Shown piece by piece: positions 39,701 to 54,700 of a DNA stretch of 64,000 nucleotides; the first letter of the stretch is position 1; each line of letters starts with the position of its first letter. Origin of the DNA: Pipra filicauda (lineage: Eukaryota > Chordata > Aves > Passeriformes > Pipridae). The notes beneath the pieces are model-generated. The model was given only the letters and a program-made list of their open reading frames with translations. It searched no databases and had not been told where the DNA came from. Location: positions 4,559,049 through 4,623,048 of the forward strand of contig NW_024104365.1 in NCBI RefSeq assembly GCF_003945595.2, given 5' to 3'. A program made the translations under genes and the position numbers.

Positions 39701-42700
39701 GTGCAAGAGCTATAATGGTTATACTGGAAGTTGAACTTGAAGAACTAAGTTGAAACTTTTATCCAAGGGCTTAATTTTGCAGTGGAGGTGAAAGCAGGTA
39801 GAACTTAACTGACACTGTGATTGTTGTTGTTTGATACTCAGAGAAGTGCATCTGCCTTTTTGGGCTCACTGTACACTTCAAACTTCTTTCTTCAGAAACT
39901 TTGACTTGCTTTAAAAAACTGTCAGAGTTGCAGTGGGTATAAAATACAGTTTTACAGAAACTTAGAGTAAATATTATATTATCCTTTGCCAGAATCAGGA
40001 TGAGTGGTAACTATTAGCCCAAAAAGCCTTAACCATGAAGTAAGTTTTTTCCTTCAGAACATTTCTGATACTAGAAGATGCTGCTTCTGTGTTGAAAGTG
40101 TGGGCTGGTTAAGTGGAATTATAAAAAATGTTGGATTCTAGATTTAAGTATTAAAAAACACCTAACTACTCACTTCAAAAAATGCTTCTACGTTAGGAAG
40201 ACATGAAATACTTTCCTAAATTACTTTTCAGAATGTGTCTATAAGCTAGGAAAGACAGTTGCAAAAAGCTTGATTTCTTTTTCTCTTTGCTGTGTCCTGT
40301 GACCGAAGGCTGAAAGGTCTTTAATGGCTCTCCAGAGATGTCTGGAAAAAAAAAAATTTAATCTTGAGATTCCTGCTGTTTATAAGTGTAGATAGGCTAT
40401 TAAAAGCTCTTCTCATGTAACAGGGAAAAGGGGAGTTAGGCTCATTTTCCTTCTTTTGGGCAGAGTTACCTTATTTTAAATGGACTTTGAAGTTCTCGTC
40501 AAAACAGTGTTTTTGCATGTTGGCACCTCTGATGTGTGACATTGATTCTTTCTGAGTGTCTGCAGTGTTAGATTTGAACATTGTGAGCCATAACTTACTT
40601 TTAGAAAACTTGTAGTTTTGGATCCTGCATAGTATTTCATTGTTACAGATTCATGCACACAGGCCACCGTAGCAGCGCCTGACTCTAGGATCCTGCTGAA
40701 AATACGTAGTCTGAGTGAAGGCTTCCAATTAATTAGTCTTTTATTAGTTCTCAGGTTACAGCTCAAGCTGTGTGCCTCCATATAGGGACCCCCACCCCAA
40801 TTCACACCTCTCAGTTATACCTGTACTACACATCACCCAATCCCCAACCACTTCTGGTTGGTGGTCTCTTGATTTCTTACTGGTTTTCACAGTTGCTGGG
40901 CTGGCCTTCTTCTGAAGTTACTTCATTCTCTTAGAATTGTCTCCTTGGTCCTTATCTTCTTCATTCTGCTTGTATCTGCTGGAATCAGCTAGTTCTTTGT
41001 TAGCAGCATTAGTTTCATGAAAAAGTTTGCTCTCATCAGTTCTTGTTCTCTAAGGCTTCAGCTACTTAGCTGCTGGTGCTAAATGACTGTTCAGAGAGAC
41101 AAGAGTACAATTAATCAAATTCCTTCTATAACACTGGTCTGATTCATAGTATTGTTTGGTTTTATTTAATCTTATCTTCATCTTATCTTTTTATAGGCTC
41201 TAAATGATTCCTGCTACCAAAACGATGATTCTGTTTTGAAATCCCTTGTAGAAATTGCAGATTCTGTTCCTAAGTATTTACGACCACATTTAGAAGCTAC
41301 GTTGCAACTAACTCTGAAGGTAAAGCCAAGAATGTTTTTTAAAAATCATTTTTTTTCCATCCCAAAACTTTTGTTCTAACTGTTTGCTCTAATCTTCTGG
41401 GTTGTAGTTGTGTGCAGATACCAGTCTCAGTAACATGCAGCGTCAGTTGGCTCTTGAAGTAATTGTGGCCTTGTCAGAAACTGCTGCTGCTATGCTGAGG
41501 AGGCATACAAATATTATTGCACAAGCCAGTAAGTATTTTACTCAGCTTCTTTGAAATAGTTGTCTTTTACAGTATTAAATCGACTTTACACGTGGTCAGT
41601 GGCAGAATCATGTCTGAGAGTTTGCCAGTGCTGATAACTTAAGAAAACTCAATTCAGTGTCACCCAGTGGAGAAAACCCCTTTCTATTATGACTCTTCAT
41701 AAATTAATCTTATGGTTGCTTATGCAGCACCAAAAATATGAATAAAAATGCAGTAGACTCTTATTAGATGTTTCCAAGGAAAATACTACTTTCATGCTTT
41801 TATGCTGGCTTTGGAAATTTTTACTGGGGAAAAAAAAAAAGTTGATGCATTTAGTGCTGAAGTTCTACGTTTGAAGTTTGGTATGTAGGCCAGATACTCT
41901 GTGATGCTGGCAGCTGAAGACTGAAGGAATTCAGCATGCATGTTGAGTGTCAGTGTTGAGTTAAAGCTGTGAATTAAAAATCAGATGCTTGTATAACTAC
42001 ATAGAAATAATCTAATTAGTCTGTTTAACATGTAGATTGTAAATTGTTTGAAGAGGCACTTTTTAAATCATGCATTATTGTTTGAAATATTAAAAATAAA
42101 TGTCTTCTGGACAACCCCAGCAGCAATACTATATGCAGTGATGCTTCTCTACCTTTTAAACCCTTTGTGACTAGCAGGCACTGACACAGCAGTGTAGCCT
42201 GCTTTTCCCTACCTGTCACACTTGTATTTGTCTAGATTCTTATTTTCTGAAACTTGCATAAAAGGCGACTTTTTTATCTGTGTGCTCAGGCTGGGGAAAG
42301 CTGTGTATATAGATGTCACTAAGATAATCATAAAACTTCTAGAAAACATTGTAAACTGGACCTGCTTGGCTTAAGTGTTTAAACTATTGTTGAGAAGTTT
42401 TGTTTACTAGTAGAATAGTTTTTTAAAGAACAGATTCTTTTAGAATATATTTTGAAATTTGAAAATTTTGAGAACACTGTATTTTCACTCTGTTGTGTAG
42501 CTTGTTGGAAATATTAACACTTGACACTTGCTGACCCCACATTATTACAAGTTTCTTATCTGGTTGGGCAACATAGTGGAGAAGTACCTCATACCTCTTC
42601 AGAATGTTTTGCTTTTCTGTTGGGTTGCTGTTTAGGAATGAAATACTTGTATTAAGATAAAGCACTGTAAGGGAATGAAATGCTTTTGGTTTGCAGTTCA

Positions 42701-45700
42701 TTGTAAAATTGTTATTAATATATAGCTAAGGAGAAAAACATTTATTTTGCAGAGCTAGTAAAGCAGTTGTGTTCAGAGAAGGATAAAAAGGTAGCCAAAA
42801 AGGAATGCTTTTGTCTTGGTTTTGTGTCTTAGTTTTCTGTTTTCATTCAACTAAAAAGTGATAGATCACTTGATACAACTGGAACTGGGACTTAGGCAAA
42901 ATTGTCATCTTATTTAGGAGTAAGTGTGTGTCCTGTGTGCCAGTTAACTGCTCAGGGATTCCATTTGGATTCACACTTCCCTCCTTGAGCTCAATATTCA
43001 GGATAACAGAGTGTTTTATTGTTCTTTCCCTACAAATCAGACACGCATTTCCCTACAGTCTCTAAAAAACAAAAAGTCATGGCATGCTCTGATAAGCAGC
43101 AGGCTTAGTGGTCTGATGCTTAACTTTTTTGTAAGCAGTCTATATATTGGCAGTAATTAAATTTTAGAGGCTTATTGGCAGAGTGTTGAAACTTCAGTGC
43201 ACAACTCTACATTTTTTTAAAAAAACCCTTTGTGAAACTACATTTACTGGCAACCACATTCATATTAAATATCAAGATATACTGATGGCCAGAAGCCTTT
43301 GAATTTCTGTTCTCAGCCTTGCTTGCTAGCAACAATGGACGCTGACATCAGTTTTTGGAACTGCATAGCATTTGTGGCAGATGATGGTTGTCTTCCATAT
43401 TTCATAGCTGTTGTGATGATACATCATTCTCACATGTGTGCTTATGCACATCTGTGTCTGAACAGCTGGGCTGTAATACTTGAGGGGTGTTGGGGGCCTA
43501 GTAAGTGTGTATAAAATTCTGACGTGGGCATGATGCTAGAGAGTTCATATTGTCTATTAAGTTATCTTGATACATATATAAAAGCCCTCTGAAGGCTTTT
43601 GCAGACATGGTATAGTGTCTGTCTGAAAATATATAGCCACATCAAGCAAATCAATCCACAGTTAGATCTTTTCTTGATACTTGCCCCACAATGTTGTCAG
43701 TGAGCAGTATTTTCTTCTGTCATCGGTTGACTAGAAGTTTCTCATCTGTCCAAATGTATGGTGGAGAGTTTGCTTAGGGTGATGCCTCCTTAGTGGTTTA
43801 CAGTAGTGTAAGTGTATTATGAAATACACCAGTTGCAGTGTCCTTGATCAGTTCCAGTAAATCACATTAACAGCATGGACAGTTACTGTATGCCTACCAG
43901 TTTTTCAGGTAGGTTACTGTAAAGGACAGTTAGCTATGATGACTGTTTTCAAGATGTGAGGTTAGACTGTCCTAAAAAGGTTATTAAAGATTGGAGGTTG
44001 AGTATTTGACTAAAAACTTTTGTTTCCAGATTAAAGTGAAAATTTTTACATAAATGATGTTGGCTCTGCCAGGGGAAGTTTCGGTTGGATATTAGGAAGA
44101 AATTTTTTACACAGAGAGTAATCAGACATTGGAATGGGCTGCCCAGGGAGGTGGTGGTGGTGGATTCACTGTCCTTGGAGGTTTTTAAGATGAAACTGGA
44201 TGTGGCACTTAGTGCCATGGTCTAGTAACCATGGCAGTGTTGGATCAAGTATTGGACTTGATGATCTTGGAGGTCTTTTCCAACTCAGCTAATTCTATGG
44301 TTCTATGAATTCAAACAACTGCTCTGAGTGGTTAGTGTGTACTACAAAGTAAAGAGCACCTTACTTTGCTCTGAAAGTGCAAGGTAGACTTTTCACCCCT
44401 TGTGCTTCTGAAGGCACAGGAACCAGCAGACTTAAAACAGACAAATCGCTGCACTCCTTCCTACTGTGAGAACTCAGAAAAATAGGTAATGCTTATTGCA
44501 TAGTAGTTTAGCATCATGATAGAGATTGTGTAATAGTCTCTATAAAGACTTAGACTGAGAAGAGCAGATAGGATCAATCTACAGAAATAGATTGTAGAAA
44601 TAGAAAATGGTGGATTATTATTATGTGCAAATATGTTCATGATACAAAACAAAAATTTCATTAAGTGGGGAAAAAGAAACATAAAGTTCTAAACCATTAC
44701 CTTATTGTAAAACTAAAGCTTTATGCTAAGTGACCACTGTACATATAGCAAACAAATTTATCATGTTGATGAATGTTATGAACTAAGGGTTCAGTATTAC
44801 TCTTTCACAATTAATATTCTCTTTCATCAGTAAATGTTCTAAGGATGATGTCAGAGCTTCAGCAGTACTAATAAAGTGTATCTGAGTTCTTAAAGCATAT
44901 AATACCGTTTTTACCTTTCAAGAACTTTATTGAGGAATTTGCTTTTTATAATTTTCATGACTAACAAAAAATCTTGCATTGCACTACGAGTCCTGGTAAG
45001 AAATACACTCAAGTATTTTTTACTCTAGATTTGAATGTTCTGGAAATACTTTTCTGCCAATCTGTTCTGAATTATTGGCTGATGCAGTTTGACAGACTTG
45101 GCCATCTGCTACTGAAGGAAGAGTTATTTTTCTTCAAAAATTTTTTGAAAGGAGAAAACTTAAAATTCATACTTGTTATTCGAGAATCTATTTTAAGAAA
45201 CCAGCCTGAGTTTAAAACTGTGGTGTTTTTTATTTCAGTTCCTCAAATGTTAGCAATGATGGTTGACTTGGAAGAAGATGAAGATTGGGCAAATGCAGAT
45301 GAGCTTGCAGATGATGATTTCGACAGGTAATTATGAAACTAGTTGTTTCAATATATTGTCAGGACTGTGGCCAAAGGCAGATTTTAAGTGCAGAATGCAA
45401 ATGACTGCCCTGCATTACTTTTTCTTAACTCAAATGAACTGTAGTTTTGTTCCCTCAGTCATGAGCAGTTTATATGTGGGTTACTTAGGTACTGTTCAGC
45501 AAGGAAGTAAACTATTTCAGTTTTCATATATTGCTGTAATTTGACAGGTTGCATGTTCTCTTGTCTGCTGTTTTGTACTGTTTCAGCTTTTCAAACTTCG
45601 GTTTCTTCTGTCATTTATGTTACTCGGTTCAGAAGTCAGTACCTCCTAATCCTTTAAACTGAGGGCTACTCCTGAAGTTAGCTGGAACCAAAGCTAAAGC

Positions 45701-48700
45701 ATACTGACCTTTTTAATCATCTACAGCCAATCTCTGTATTTTTCTGTATCTATGCCCTTGAAAAGGTGTTATTATAGAAAAAAGCTGCCTGTCATTGGAA
45801 GGATGTCATCGTGCACCATGGAACCTTGCTGGATTCCATCTAGCTCAGAAATAGTACATTTTGTTATTATTTTAAATCCCTTTGTATGTCCAGCAGTAGC
45901 TTGGTATTATTGTGTGATAGGTGAGAAAGAGCTAAAGATGTCCAGTGATTCTGATTTGCTTATTCCTACGTGCTTTGTAGCTTGCTCCAACTTTTTACTA
46001 GAATAATAATGTTTTGTCTACTGTGTCCTGTTACATTTGCTCTTGTCCAGCTATAGTTAGAATGAAGTAGAAGCAAGCAGAAATAGGTTTAGGAGATAAC
46101 TATCTCCATACTTCTCTAAAGACACAGATGTTCATTTACCAGTCTAGACACTTCTTTGACATATCTGGCATCTCCTTCCAGACTCAGATGTAATTAGTGT
46201 TTTGAGGCAGTTTATCACAGAACACTTAGAGATCTTCATAGGAAAATAGCCAATAGAAGAGATGTCAGTTTATCCTGAACTGTATAGCAACTTCGACTAG
46301 ATATCAGGCATATGAAGACACTGCAGAACTGATGGAAGTAGGAGTAGGAATCTGTTTAATCTTTGCCTTACTTGGAATACTTTTTTAGTTTCCTTTGATT
46401 ATGAAATTGAAAGTAAGCTGTCTTTTCTTCCCTCCCTCACATAGTAGACCATACCCTTTTAAAACTTACTTGTTTCCTCAGTGTTGAAATTTTGCCATAC
46501 AGGTAGAACATCAGACGCCACCACTGCATTCAGGTTTGTTAAGTATTTGTATCTTTTCAGTCAGCTGAATTTCAAAGAGAAATAGAATATTGAAGTTTAA
46601 GTCCTTATCAAGCCTTTCAGGGTGTGGAAATTTATTCAGATGGCTTGCTTTAGGCAGCTTAGTAAGTACACTGAATCATCCACTTGAGGCATGCCGTTTT
46701 GTATTTATTGTCAGCAGAGTAACTTTGTTCTTCTAAACATAGCTTAACTGCCTTTTTGCAATTAGAAGTCACATTTAGCGTGAGCAAAGATCAGAAAACA
46801 AGTTATGCTCAGTAACCTTACCCTGAAGGAGAAACGTAGCTCCTTTGGGCCTCAGGAGAGCTCGAGGCTTAGACACAAAACACTGGACATCAATTGGTGG
46901 TTGTATGTGTGGTGTTAGTTTTTTCTTTTAGCAGTGTCACTCATAGTGCTACTGTGTGTTTCCCACTGTTGAAGTTCACCTTTGCAGAGAACTCAGTGGA
47001 TGATGTGCATGCTAATGTCTTCTGGTTCTTGAGTCTTTGTAGCTTCAGAAGAAGACTGGAATTTTTGTGCAGTCACAGAAGTAGGCTAATGATCATCAGG
47101 CTGCACCCTAGTTAGGGTGTGTTCAGATCTGATTAAGGGGGATGTGAGTCAGCCTACACAAAAGCAGCAGGAAATATTTTAGTGTTTCCAGTTTTCTGTT
47201 GCTCTGATTTCATAGAGCAGTGAAATTCTAAAGGAGGAAAAGGTTAATCCGACTTCCTCTTTCCTTGACAAAGGCCTTGCAAATGCTGCAGAGAGGTGTG
47301 TGGTCATTTTTTCCTAGATGAACTATCTTTATTTCCTCAAACTGAATGTGTGAATTAATGGTGGGAAGAAAGAGCTCAAAGAATGTAATTTCAGATGAAA
47401 GTTGCTATTGACCCTAGTGTTTGCTCCAATCTAAACCTGTGTGCCCATGCACCATTGTCCTGCTGGTCATGTGTCTATCTGAACATGATTAATCTGAAGA
47501 ACAAATACAATACTGTCAATATCTTTTTGCAAATACCTTTGTTCACAGCGTGTGAGTTTCTAGACTATTTATGGTTTGTAACGAGACTTGGAGATTCAAG
47601 CGTAGTAATTTGAAGACTGCTGTTTCTGACCCAGCTGAACAAGGAGATTCATCCCTTTCTGAACCATTACTCAGCTTTTTCATCATCCTGGGTGTCTAGG
47701 ATGGACTGTAATAACCTTGAGCTATTACAGTGCTAGCCATACCCAGACTGTGACAGTAGTTACCCGCGTCCTGGAAACTTTCTTGCTTTTCTGTAGGGAA
47801 TAATTCTGTTGAGTAGAACAAGTCACTTTACATAGATAACATTTGGCTATTCATCTGTCTGAGACTCACAAATTCCTCATCTGGACTGGATGTTTTCTGC
47901 CTCAGTCCTTAACAAGAGAATATGCTAGTAGAGCGAGGGTACTGCAGCCATGCAAGAAAGGACTCTTATATCCCAAAGTTTGAATTCTTCTGGTTCACCT
48001 GCTTCATAGCAAGTCTGAAGTAGTTTGCGTTCTAGTGACAAAAAGGTGATGGCCAGTATCATTGTTTCATTTATTGCAAATTTAGGTTCATCTTTCTAGG
48101 TAAGTGTAACTGCTGCGAAATTCAGTCTATACCTTCACTGCTAGTGCTAGTAGACTGGTAGTAGACTTAATCAGTGGGCTGCAGATAATAAATGTTTCAG
48201 TGAAGAGTAAATAACTGTGACTGGCACGTGTGTTTTTAGGTTTGGGTATGGTTTATTTACTTAAGGATGGATACTCGTATTCAGATAGCAAAAGTTTGAA
48301 GACTAGAACTTCAGGGAAGGGCACTTCTGTACCCTATTTGACTGCTTGTTTTATTGTAGATACTAAACCACTGATATTTCTGTAACTCATATTTAGCAAT
48401 GCAGTGGCTGGTGAGAGCGCACTGGACAGGATGGCATGTGGCCTTGGAGGAAAACTTGTTTTGCCTATGATTAAAGAACATATTATGCAAATGCTTCAGA
48501 ATCGTAAGTAACTACATTTTATTTTCCTTTCTCTTTTTTTTTTTTAACAGTTCTGTTCTTTCCAGGAAATTTGATACTTCTTAAATCTTTGTGTTTAGCT
48601 GCTTGATGTTTTTATTTTTCCACTTTTGATGTCAGCAGCAAAAACTGTAAAGACTGTGAACCTGGGAAGTTAATACCTTCTCTTAGACTGTGATTTATTA

Positions 48701-51700
48701 AGCTTATATACAGTGCGTTTTTTTCTGTGCCATGGACAGCTGAACAAAACTTTTTTAAAACAAACAGCCTGTGAATTACATATAAATAAGGGAAGATTTG
48801 AGGTTTTTTACTTATAAATATTCTCTCTGGATCCCCATACAGTCACTTACAGTACCTTAAGTTTGTCTGAAGTGCCACCTGTTATTCTGTAGCTTGATGT
48901 TTTTCCTTCTTCAAAACGGCCCCTTTTAAATGAAATTTTAGTATTTTACAGTTCATATAGGGAAACTAGTTGGGTTTTTTTGCCTGTAACTTGATGCACC
49001 AAAATACAGAGGTCTTTGGTAGGCTGGCTATCTTTTGGTATGCTGATTTTTAATATTTGTTTCATGAGATGTTTCTGTATATTCTTATCAGTTGCTTTGT
49101 ATGCTTCTTTTCCTCTTAAAATACCTGTAATGCTTGCTGAGGCAATTACTCAAAAAAATATTGTGCATTGCTTTCAGGTGCTTTCACTTGACCTTTGCTT
49201 TGCTTTGAGCCTTTGAAGTAGAAGATAATGCAGAAGTTCTGGGTATGATTTCTACCTTCATGGTTTAAAACCCAGCCCAGAAAAGACTGCTACCATATTG
49301 AATATGGAACAGAGGGCTACTCAAGGTAGCACCTAGCAGTGTGTGAACACTTATAACGCCTGTTTGGAATGAAGGCTAGCAGCTGCCTAGTTTAGTAGTA
49401 CACGCAGAGAGGTGTGGAGTCAAATTGCTGTAAAGACCTGACTCCTTTGAAGAGGAGTCATGCAATTGATGCCTGATGCTTGCTTTCTGCTGAGTCAGGG
49501 CTTCCCGTAACCCTTGGTACTCTTTGGAGAAGGGAAATGCAAAAGATACTGTTTGCTTCAGGGGCTCTCACTGGTAGGGAGCTGGGGAGAAAGATGGAGA
49601 CCTTTAGATTAAAACATAATTAATACACTCAGTAATCAAACTTTTCCTACCCCCACCACTTTTCCCACAAATGTTTATTGAGATAATAATTTAAAACTTC
49701 TGGGTTTGGATTGGGTAACCAGATGGTCCAAAGTTGATTGTGTTTCATTTTGTAGATTCATTAATTTCAAGTTTGGAATGCATGCTAACAGTAATACAAT
49801 GAGAGTAACGAGGTGTAGGCTTAACTAGGAACATCCAATGAACTGAAATAGCACAAAATAAACTGCTGCTTTCCAGTTGTACCTTCTGTCAAGATGATAC
49901 TTCATCTCATCCTGGTCAGGCAGAAGTTTGAGTGTCAAGATTCTACTGCAATGAACTGTGATGTTGTTCATTCCAGGAAATAATACATTACCAGCAATAA
50001 TGAAATATTGCATTATTTGGGGAAATAAGTTTTGTTACATGCCTTTCCCACAGGTTGTTTGATGAACATATTCATTCTTCTGGTGTTCTCTTCTGTAATC
50101 TCCATGGTTTCTACCACAGAGAAAGATTTTTGTAAAAAATAAATAAAAGAAATTAAAGTTTCTCACATGTTTCCCTTGCCTAAAGAAAAAGGAGAGGGGC
50201 ATGAAAGGTTCATTTCAGCAATACCCACTACACTGAGAACAGGCTAAAAAGACTTGGAGGCAGGGCAAGTCTTATACCCATAAATGGAATGTTATTGTTC
50301 TTACATAGTCTTGAGGGACACTCCTGAAAAGTTCAGTACTGATGATTTATTTGTTTTAAATTTGGATATTGTTTGAGTCACTAGACCTTTTTCTCTTCCT
50401 AATATAAAAAGGAGGTATAAACAGGTACAGGCTGTTCTGATGCCATTAAAACAGAAAAGAGATGGGAGAGCGAGAAATAGAAATAATATCTTGACATTTC
50501 CCTGGTTAGTTCATTTAATTAAAATGCAGTTTCCAGGTGTTAGTACTATGTACATACTCATAATCAGCAGTTAAGAATTCATTTTTCTAGGTCTGGATCT
50601 GGCCTGGATTAGATACTCAATTTTTTGTGCATCTCTGGAAGTATGTATGAAGAAAAGTATTTAACAAATCATGTAGATGCATCAACTCCCCTTCCATCTC
50701 TTGTTCTTCAGTCTACCTCCTCGTGTGTCCTCACCTCTTCAAAGAAAAGGTGATTTGTCTTTGTGGTGCTTTATAGTTTCCAAAGTAGTAACATTTCGTT
50801 TTTACTCTTTTGTAGCTGACTGGAAGTACAGGCATGCTGGCTTGATGGCACTCTCAGCCATTGGAGAAGGTTGCCACCAACAGATGGAGGGAATTTTAAA
50901 TGAGATAGTTAATTTCGTTTTGCTATTTCTTCAGGATCCTGTGAGTATAGTTCTGTTAATGATTTCAAAATGTTCTCATTTCTGCTCTCATGACTACTTG
51001 TTAAATAATTGAGGGAAATCCTTTTTCAGCATCCAAGAGTAAGATACGCTGCTTGTAACGCTATTGGACAAATGGCAACTGACTTCGCACCTGCTTTTCA
51101 AAAGAAATTTCATGAGAAGGCAAGTAGTAGAATAGTAGGGAAAAAAAGGTGATAAAATTATATCCCCTTCAGAAACTTGTTTTCTGAAATGTTTCTTTTT
51201 CAGGTGATAGGAGCTCTCCTGCAAACCATGGAGGATCAAGGTAGCCAGCGTGTTCAAGCCCATGCAGCTGCAGCACTCATAAACTTCACTGAAGATTGTC
51301 CAAAGTCACTGCTTATTCCATATTTGGATAATCTAGTGAAGCATCTTCATTCCATCATGGTGATAAAATTACAAGAGGTATAATATGCTGAACAAGTTGT
51401 GTCATAGAGGGTAACCTTGTCACATATGCAGAATAAGTGTAGCTGAACTAGGACCTCTAAAATGAACCGGTATACATATCTGTTGTTCATCTAAACTGAC
51501 AAGAATTAGGATACATATAAAAGCAGATTTTTACATTTGGCATGCTTTTAAGTAAAATTTGTGCTTTAAAAAATATAACACTTTCTTCTTCCTCTTTCCA
51601 AGTTGATACAGAAAGGCACTAAGCTAGTTTTGGAGCAAGTTGTGACTTCAATTGCATCAGTTGCAGATACAGTAGAGGAGAAGTTTGTTCCCTACTATGA

Positions 51701-54700
51701 TTTATTTATGCCCTCCTTAAAACACATTGTTGAGAATGCTGTTCAGAAGGAATTAAGACTTTTACGAGGAAAGACTATTGAATGCATCAGCCTAATTGGT
51801 CTTGCTGTTGGTAAAGAAAAGGTAAGTTCAGATTTTAAATAGTGATCTAAATATATTTTAAAATGCCTTTGTTTTTTGAGATGCTAACATTGAATTAATG
51901 TAATCACTTGTTAAACGTATAGCTGATAACGTATTGTTGCTGATTTCTATGCTTGTTTTTGTGTTTTCATTTTTGAAGTGACTGTCTTGCTGTTTAGATT
52001 CACAGTCTCACAATAGAATCTTATTACAGCTTAAGTCATTCTTGTCACACTGAGCAGTGTTGAAAGCAAGCATTTTTAATTCCTTTGGGTTTTTTTGCCT
52101 TAAGAGAAATACTGGAGCATCTGATTTATGCAGTACCAAGGGCAAAAAGTATCTAGTTCAAAGGAAACTTAGTATAGTTTTTGTATGCACATGCCTGAAA
52201 AAGTTTAAATGTGCTCATAATAGAACTTGAAGTACTTGTTTGTCATGAGGCTTGATGTATTTGGCAAGGGGTTTTTTTGATAAGTTTGTTAAAACATGTC
52301 TCTCAAAAGATTGGAGAAACAATTGTGAAGAACTACAGAAGAGTCTAAGTGATCTTCTGATTGCAAGTTTGCATTATGGTTTATGGATTTTCATTCTATT
52401 GAGTGAAGAAAGCAAAGTCACACTTCAAAGTAAAATAATGCGATGTATGCAGTATAAAACTACTAATACCCCCCTTCCCCAAATTATCAGCTCTTTCATT
52501 TGACTTAGAAGGACTACCAGTAAAATTACCATGCATGCAAGTAAATTTCAGACAAATTTTAAACATAACATTTAGTAAATTATTCTTGGAGAACTAGTGG
52601 GAACTTGGGGAGTGAAAAGAGGGTAACATAATTGGGGCATCTCATGTGACCGAAAATGTTACTACCTTATGAGTAAGTAGCTCGTGCTGTCAGCTTTTAT
52701 TCCAGTTCCATAATGGAGTCAAAATAGTTGGGGGATATCTGGATAAGTTAGAATTGTCAGATTTTTTTATATTTTTTATTGGTGAGTGATAGTCATTTAT
52801 GTAGTGTTTTATTTAAGTAGTCCTCTACTTTCAAGTGTAAGAACACAAGAGCAACTTGGTGATGCTTCCAGAAAAAGAACTTGTTTTCACTTTTATCCAC
52901 ATTTCAGTCTGTTTCCAGCTTTAGCTTATGTCTTGATAGTGTGTTGGACTTAATGTAAGTGAGCCTTTAAGTCTCTTTGAAAAGTACCATCTTAATTTGC
53001 CTTTAAGAACATCTAGTTGTTTCCTGTATCTAGTTTATGCAGGATGCATCAGATGTAATGCAGCTATTACTGAAAACACAGACAGACTTCAGTGATCTAG
53101 AAGACGATGATCCACAGGTATGTTAAAATCATGTCTTTATAGCTCATTGGTTAGTATTAAAAACATTGCTTGTATATGTGATATTTCTGCCCCTCACTTA
53201 ACCCCTCAGGCTAATTGTCCAGCCTGACAAAAATTGACATTGATATGGCCCCAGAATCTTATCACGGAAGCATGGTTAGGAAGTGAGACTTGGAGGACCT
53301 ATATTTGCTGAAGAAAACTGAGCATGTGTGTAACCATTCCTTGCCTGTTAGTAAATACTTTGTTTGGCATTGTGTGATCTATTTCCTTGCTGTCACCTTC
53401 TTATAAATAGTTCAATGAAACTTGTTAAGCAGCTGTTCTAATGAGCAGAGAGCTATTTTGACTTGTGCATCTAAAAATGAATATTCCTCTGAAAACACAG
53501 TACTGCACTCTTTTTTTGCTTTTATTTTGCCAGTTTCAGGAATGTGGCTCAGTGATATTGTTTAAATTTGGGAAATAATTCATTTCAGAAAGGAACTTTC
53601 CAAGATAGTCATGATTGCATAAGTTTATCTTACACTGTCACATTTTTACATGTATAGCAGCTTTGATCAGAGGTACTGTCAAGGTGTTGTTACAAAGAAA
53701 GACTTGGGACAGGTCTTTTGGAGATGCATTTTTATATGGATTGCATTTTGGATGAGTTCTCTTTGAAGTAAGTTTTATGCACTGCCGTCAAAGTCTTTTT
53801 AAAAAGTCTTATGGTATAATGTTCTTCCTTCATGCTTTCCTATTAAGTATGCATTAAAATAAAATGTGGGACATGAAAATTCTGACTTTCTTATCTTTTC
53901 TAGATTTCTTACATGATCTCAGCATGGGCCAGAATGTGTAAAATTCTTGGAAAGGAATTTCAGCAGTACCTTCCTGTTGTCATGGGACCTTTAATGAAGA
54001 CTGCATCCATTAAACCTGAAGTAGCTCTTTTAGACAGTAAGTTTATGATGATTTTCTTGAAAAAAATATGGAAAGAAATGATTTTGTAACACTTGTAGAT
54101 TATTTTTCCTTCCTTCTGTATAACAGCACAAGATATGGAGAATATGAGTGATGATGATGGTTGGGAATTTGTAAGCATAGGCGATCAGCAAAGTTTTGGA
54201 ATTAAAACTGCAGGTCTTGAAGAAAAAGCAACTGCGTGCCAGATGCTGGTAAGTAATAGAACAGTTTTGGTGACCTATGTGCTGCTGGTCAGTTGAACCT
54301 GAAGCCAAAATTGGTAACAAAAATATTCTTTGTAGTATCGTGAAATAGTTCTGGGGTTTTTTGGGTGATACTGCTAAATTTATATTTCAGACACTTTGTT
54401 TCATGTGGCTTACTTGATTAAAGATACTTTTATTTGGTTTGGAGCTTGGAATTCTTAAAATGAACAGATAGTTCTACTTTGTTATCAAAACTTTTAAGGA
54501 ACATGATGTGTTAAAAAAGTAGTTTGTTTTTGCAAATATTGCTGTTTCTGAATTCAGTTTAAGAAATATGGGCATGCTCTAAGAGTGAGAATTCATGCTG
54601 TCAGAGTTTCTTCAAATACCACAGTGGAGGGGGAAGGTAAATGTGTTTTAAAGTAAACTAAAAAAAAAACCTTGCACTTTTAACAATGTTTCTCACCATT

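Noticed and set aside
40648..41146. GATTCA at 40648-40653 and 41141-41146 as a target-site duplication of the LTR
   Set aside because: Using it would give LTR ends without TG...CA. The TGTTA/TAACA ends are more convincing, so the match is probably chance.
51123..51126. Alternative GT donor a few bases into intron 12
   Set aside because: Using it shifts the reading frame and breaks the conserved HEK-VIGALL junction. GC at 51120 keeps the frame and fits GC-AG consensus.
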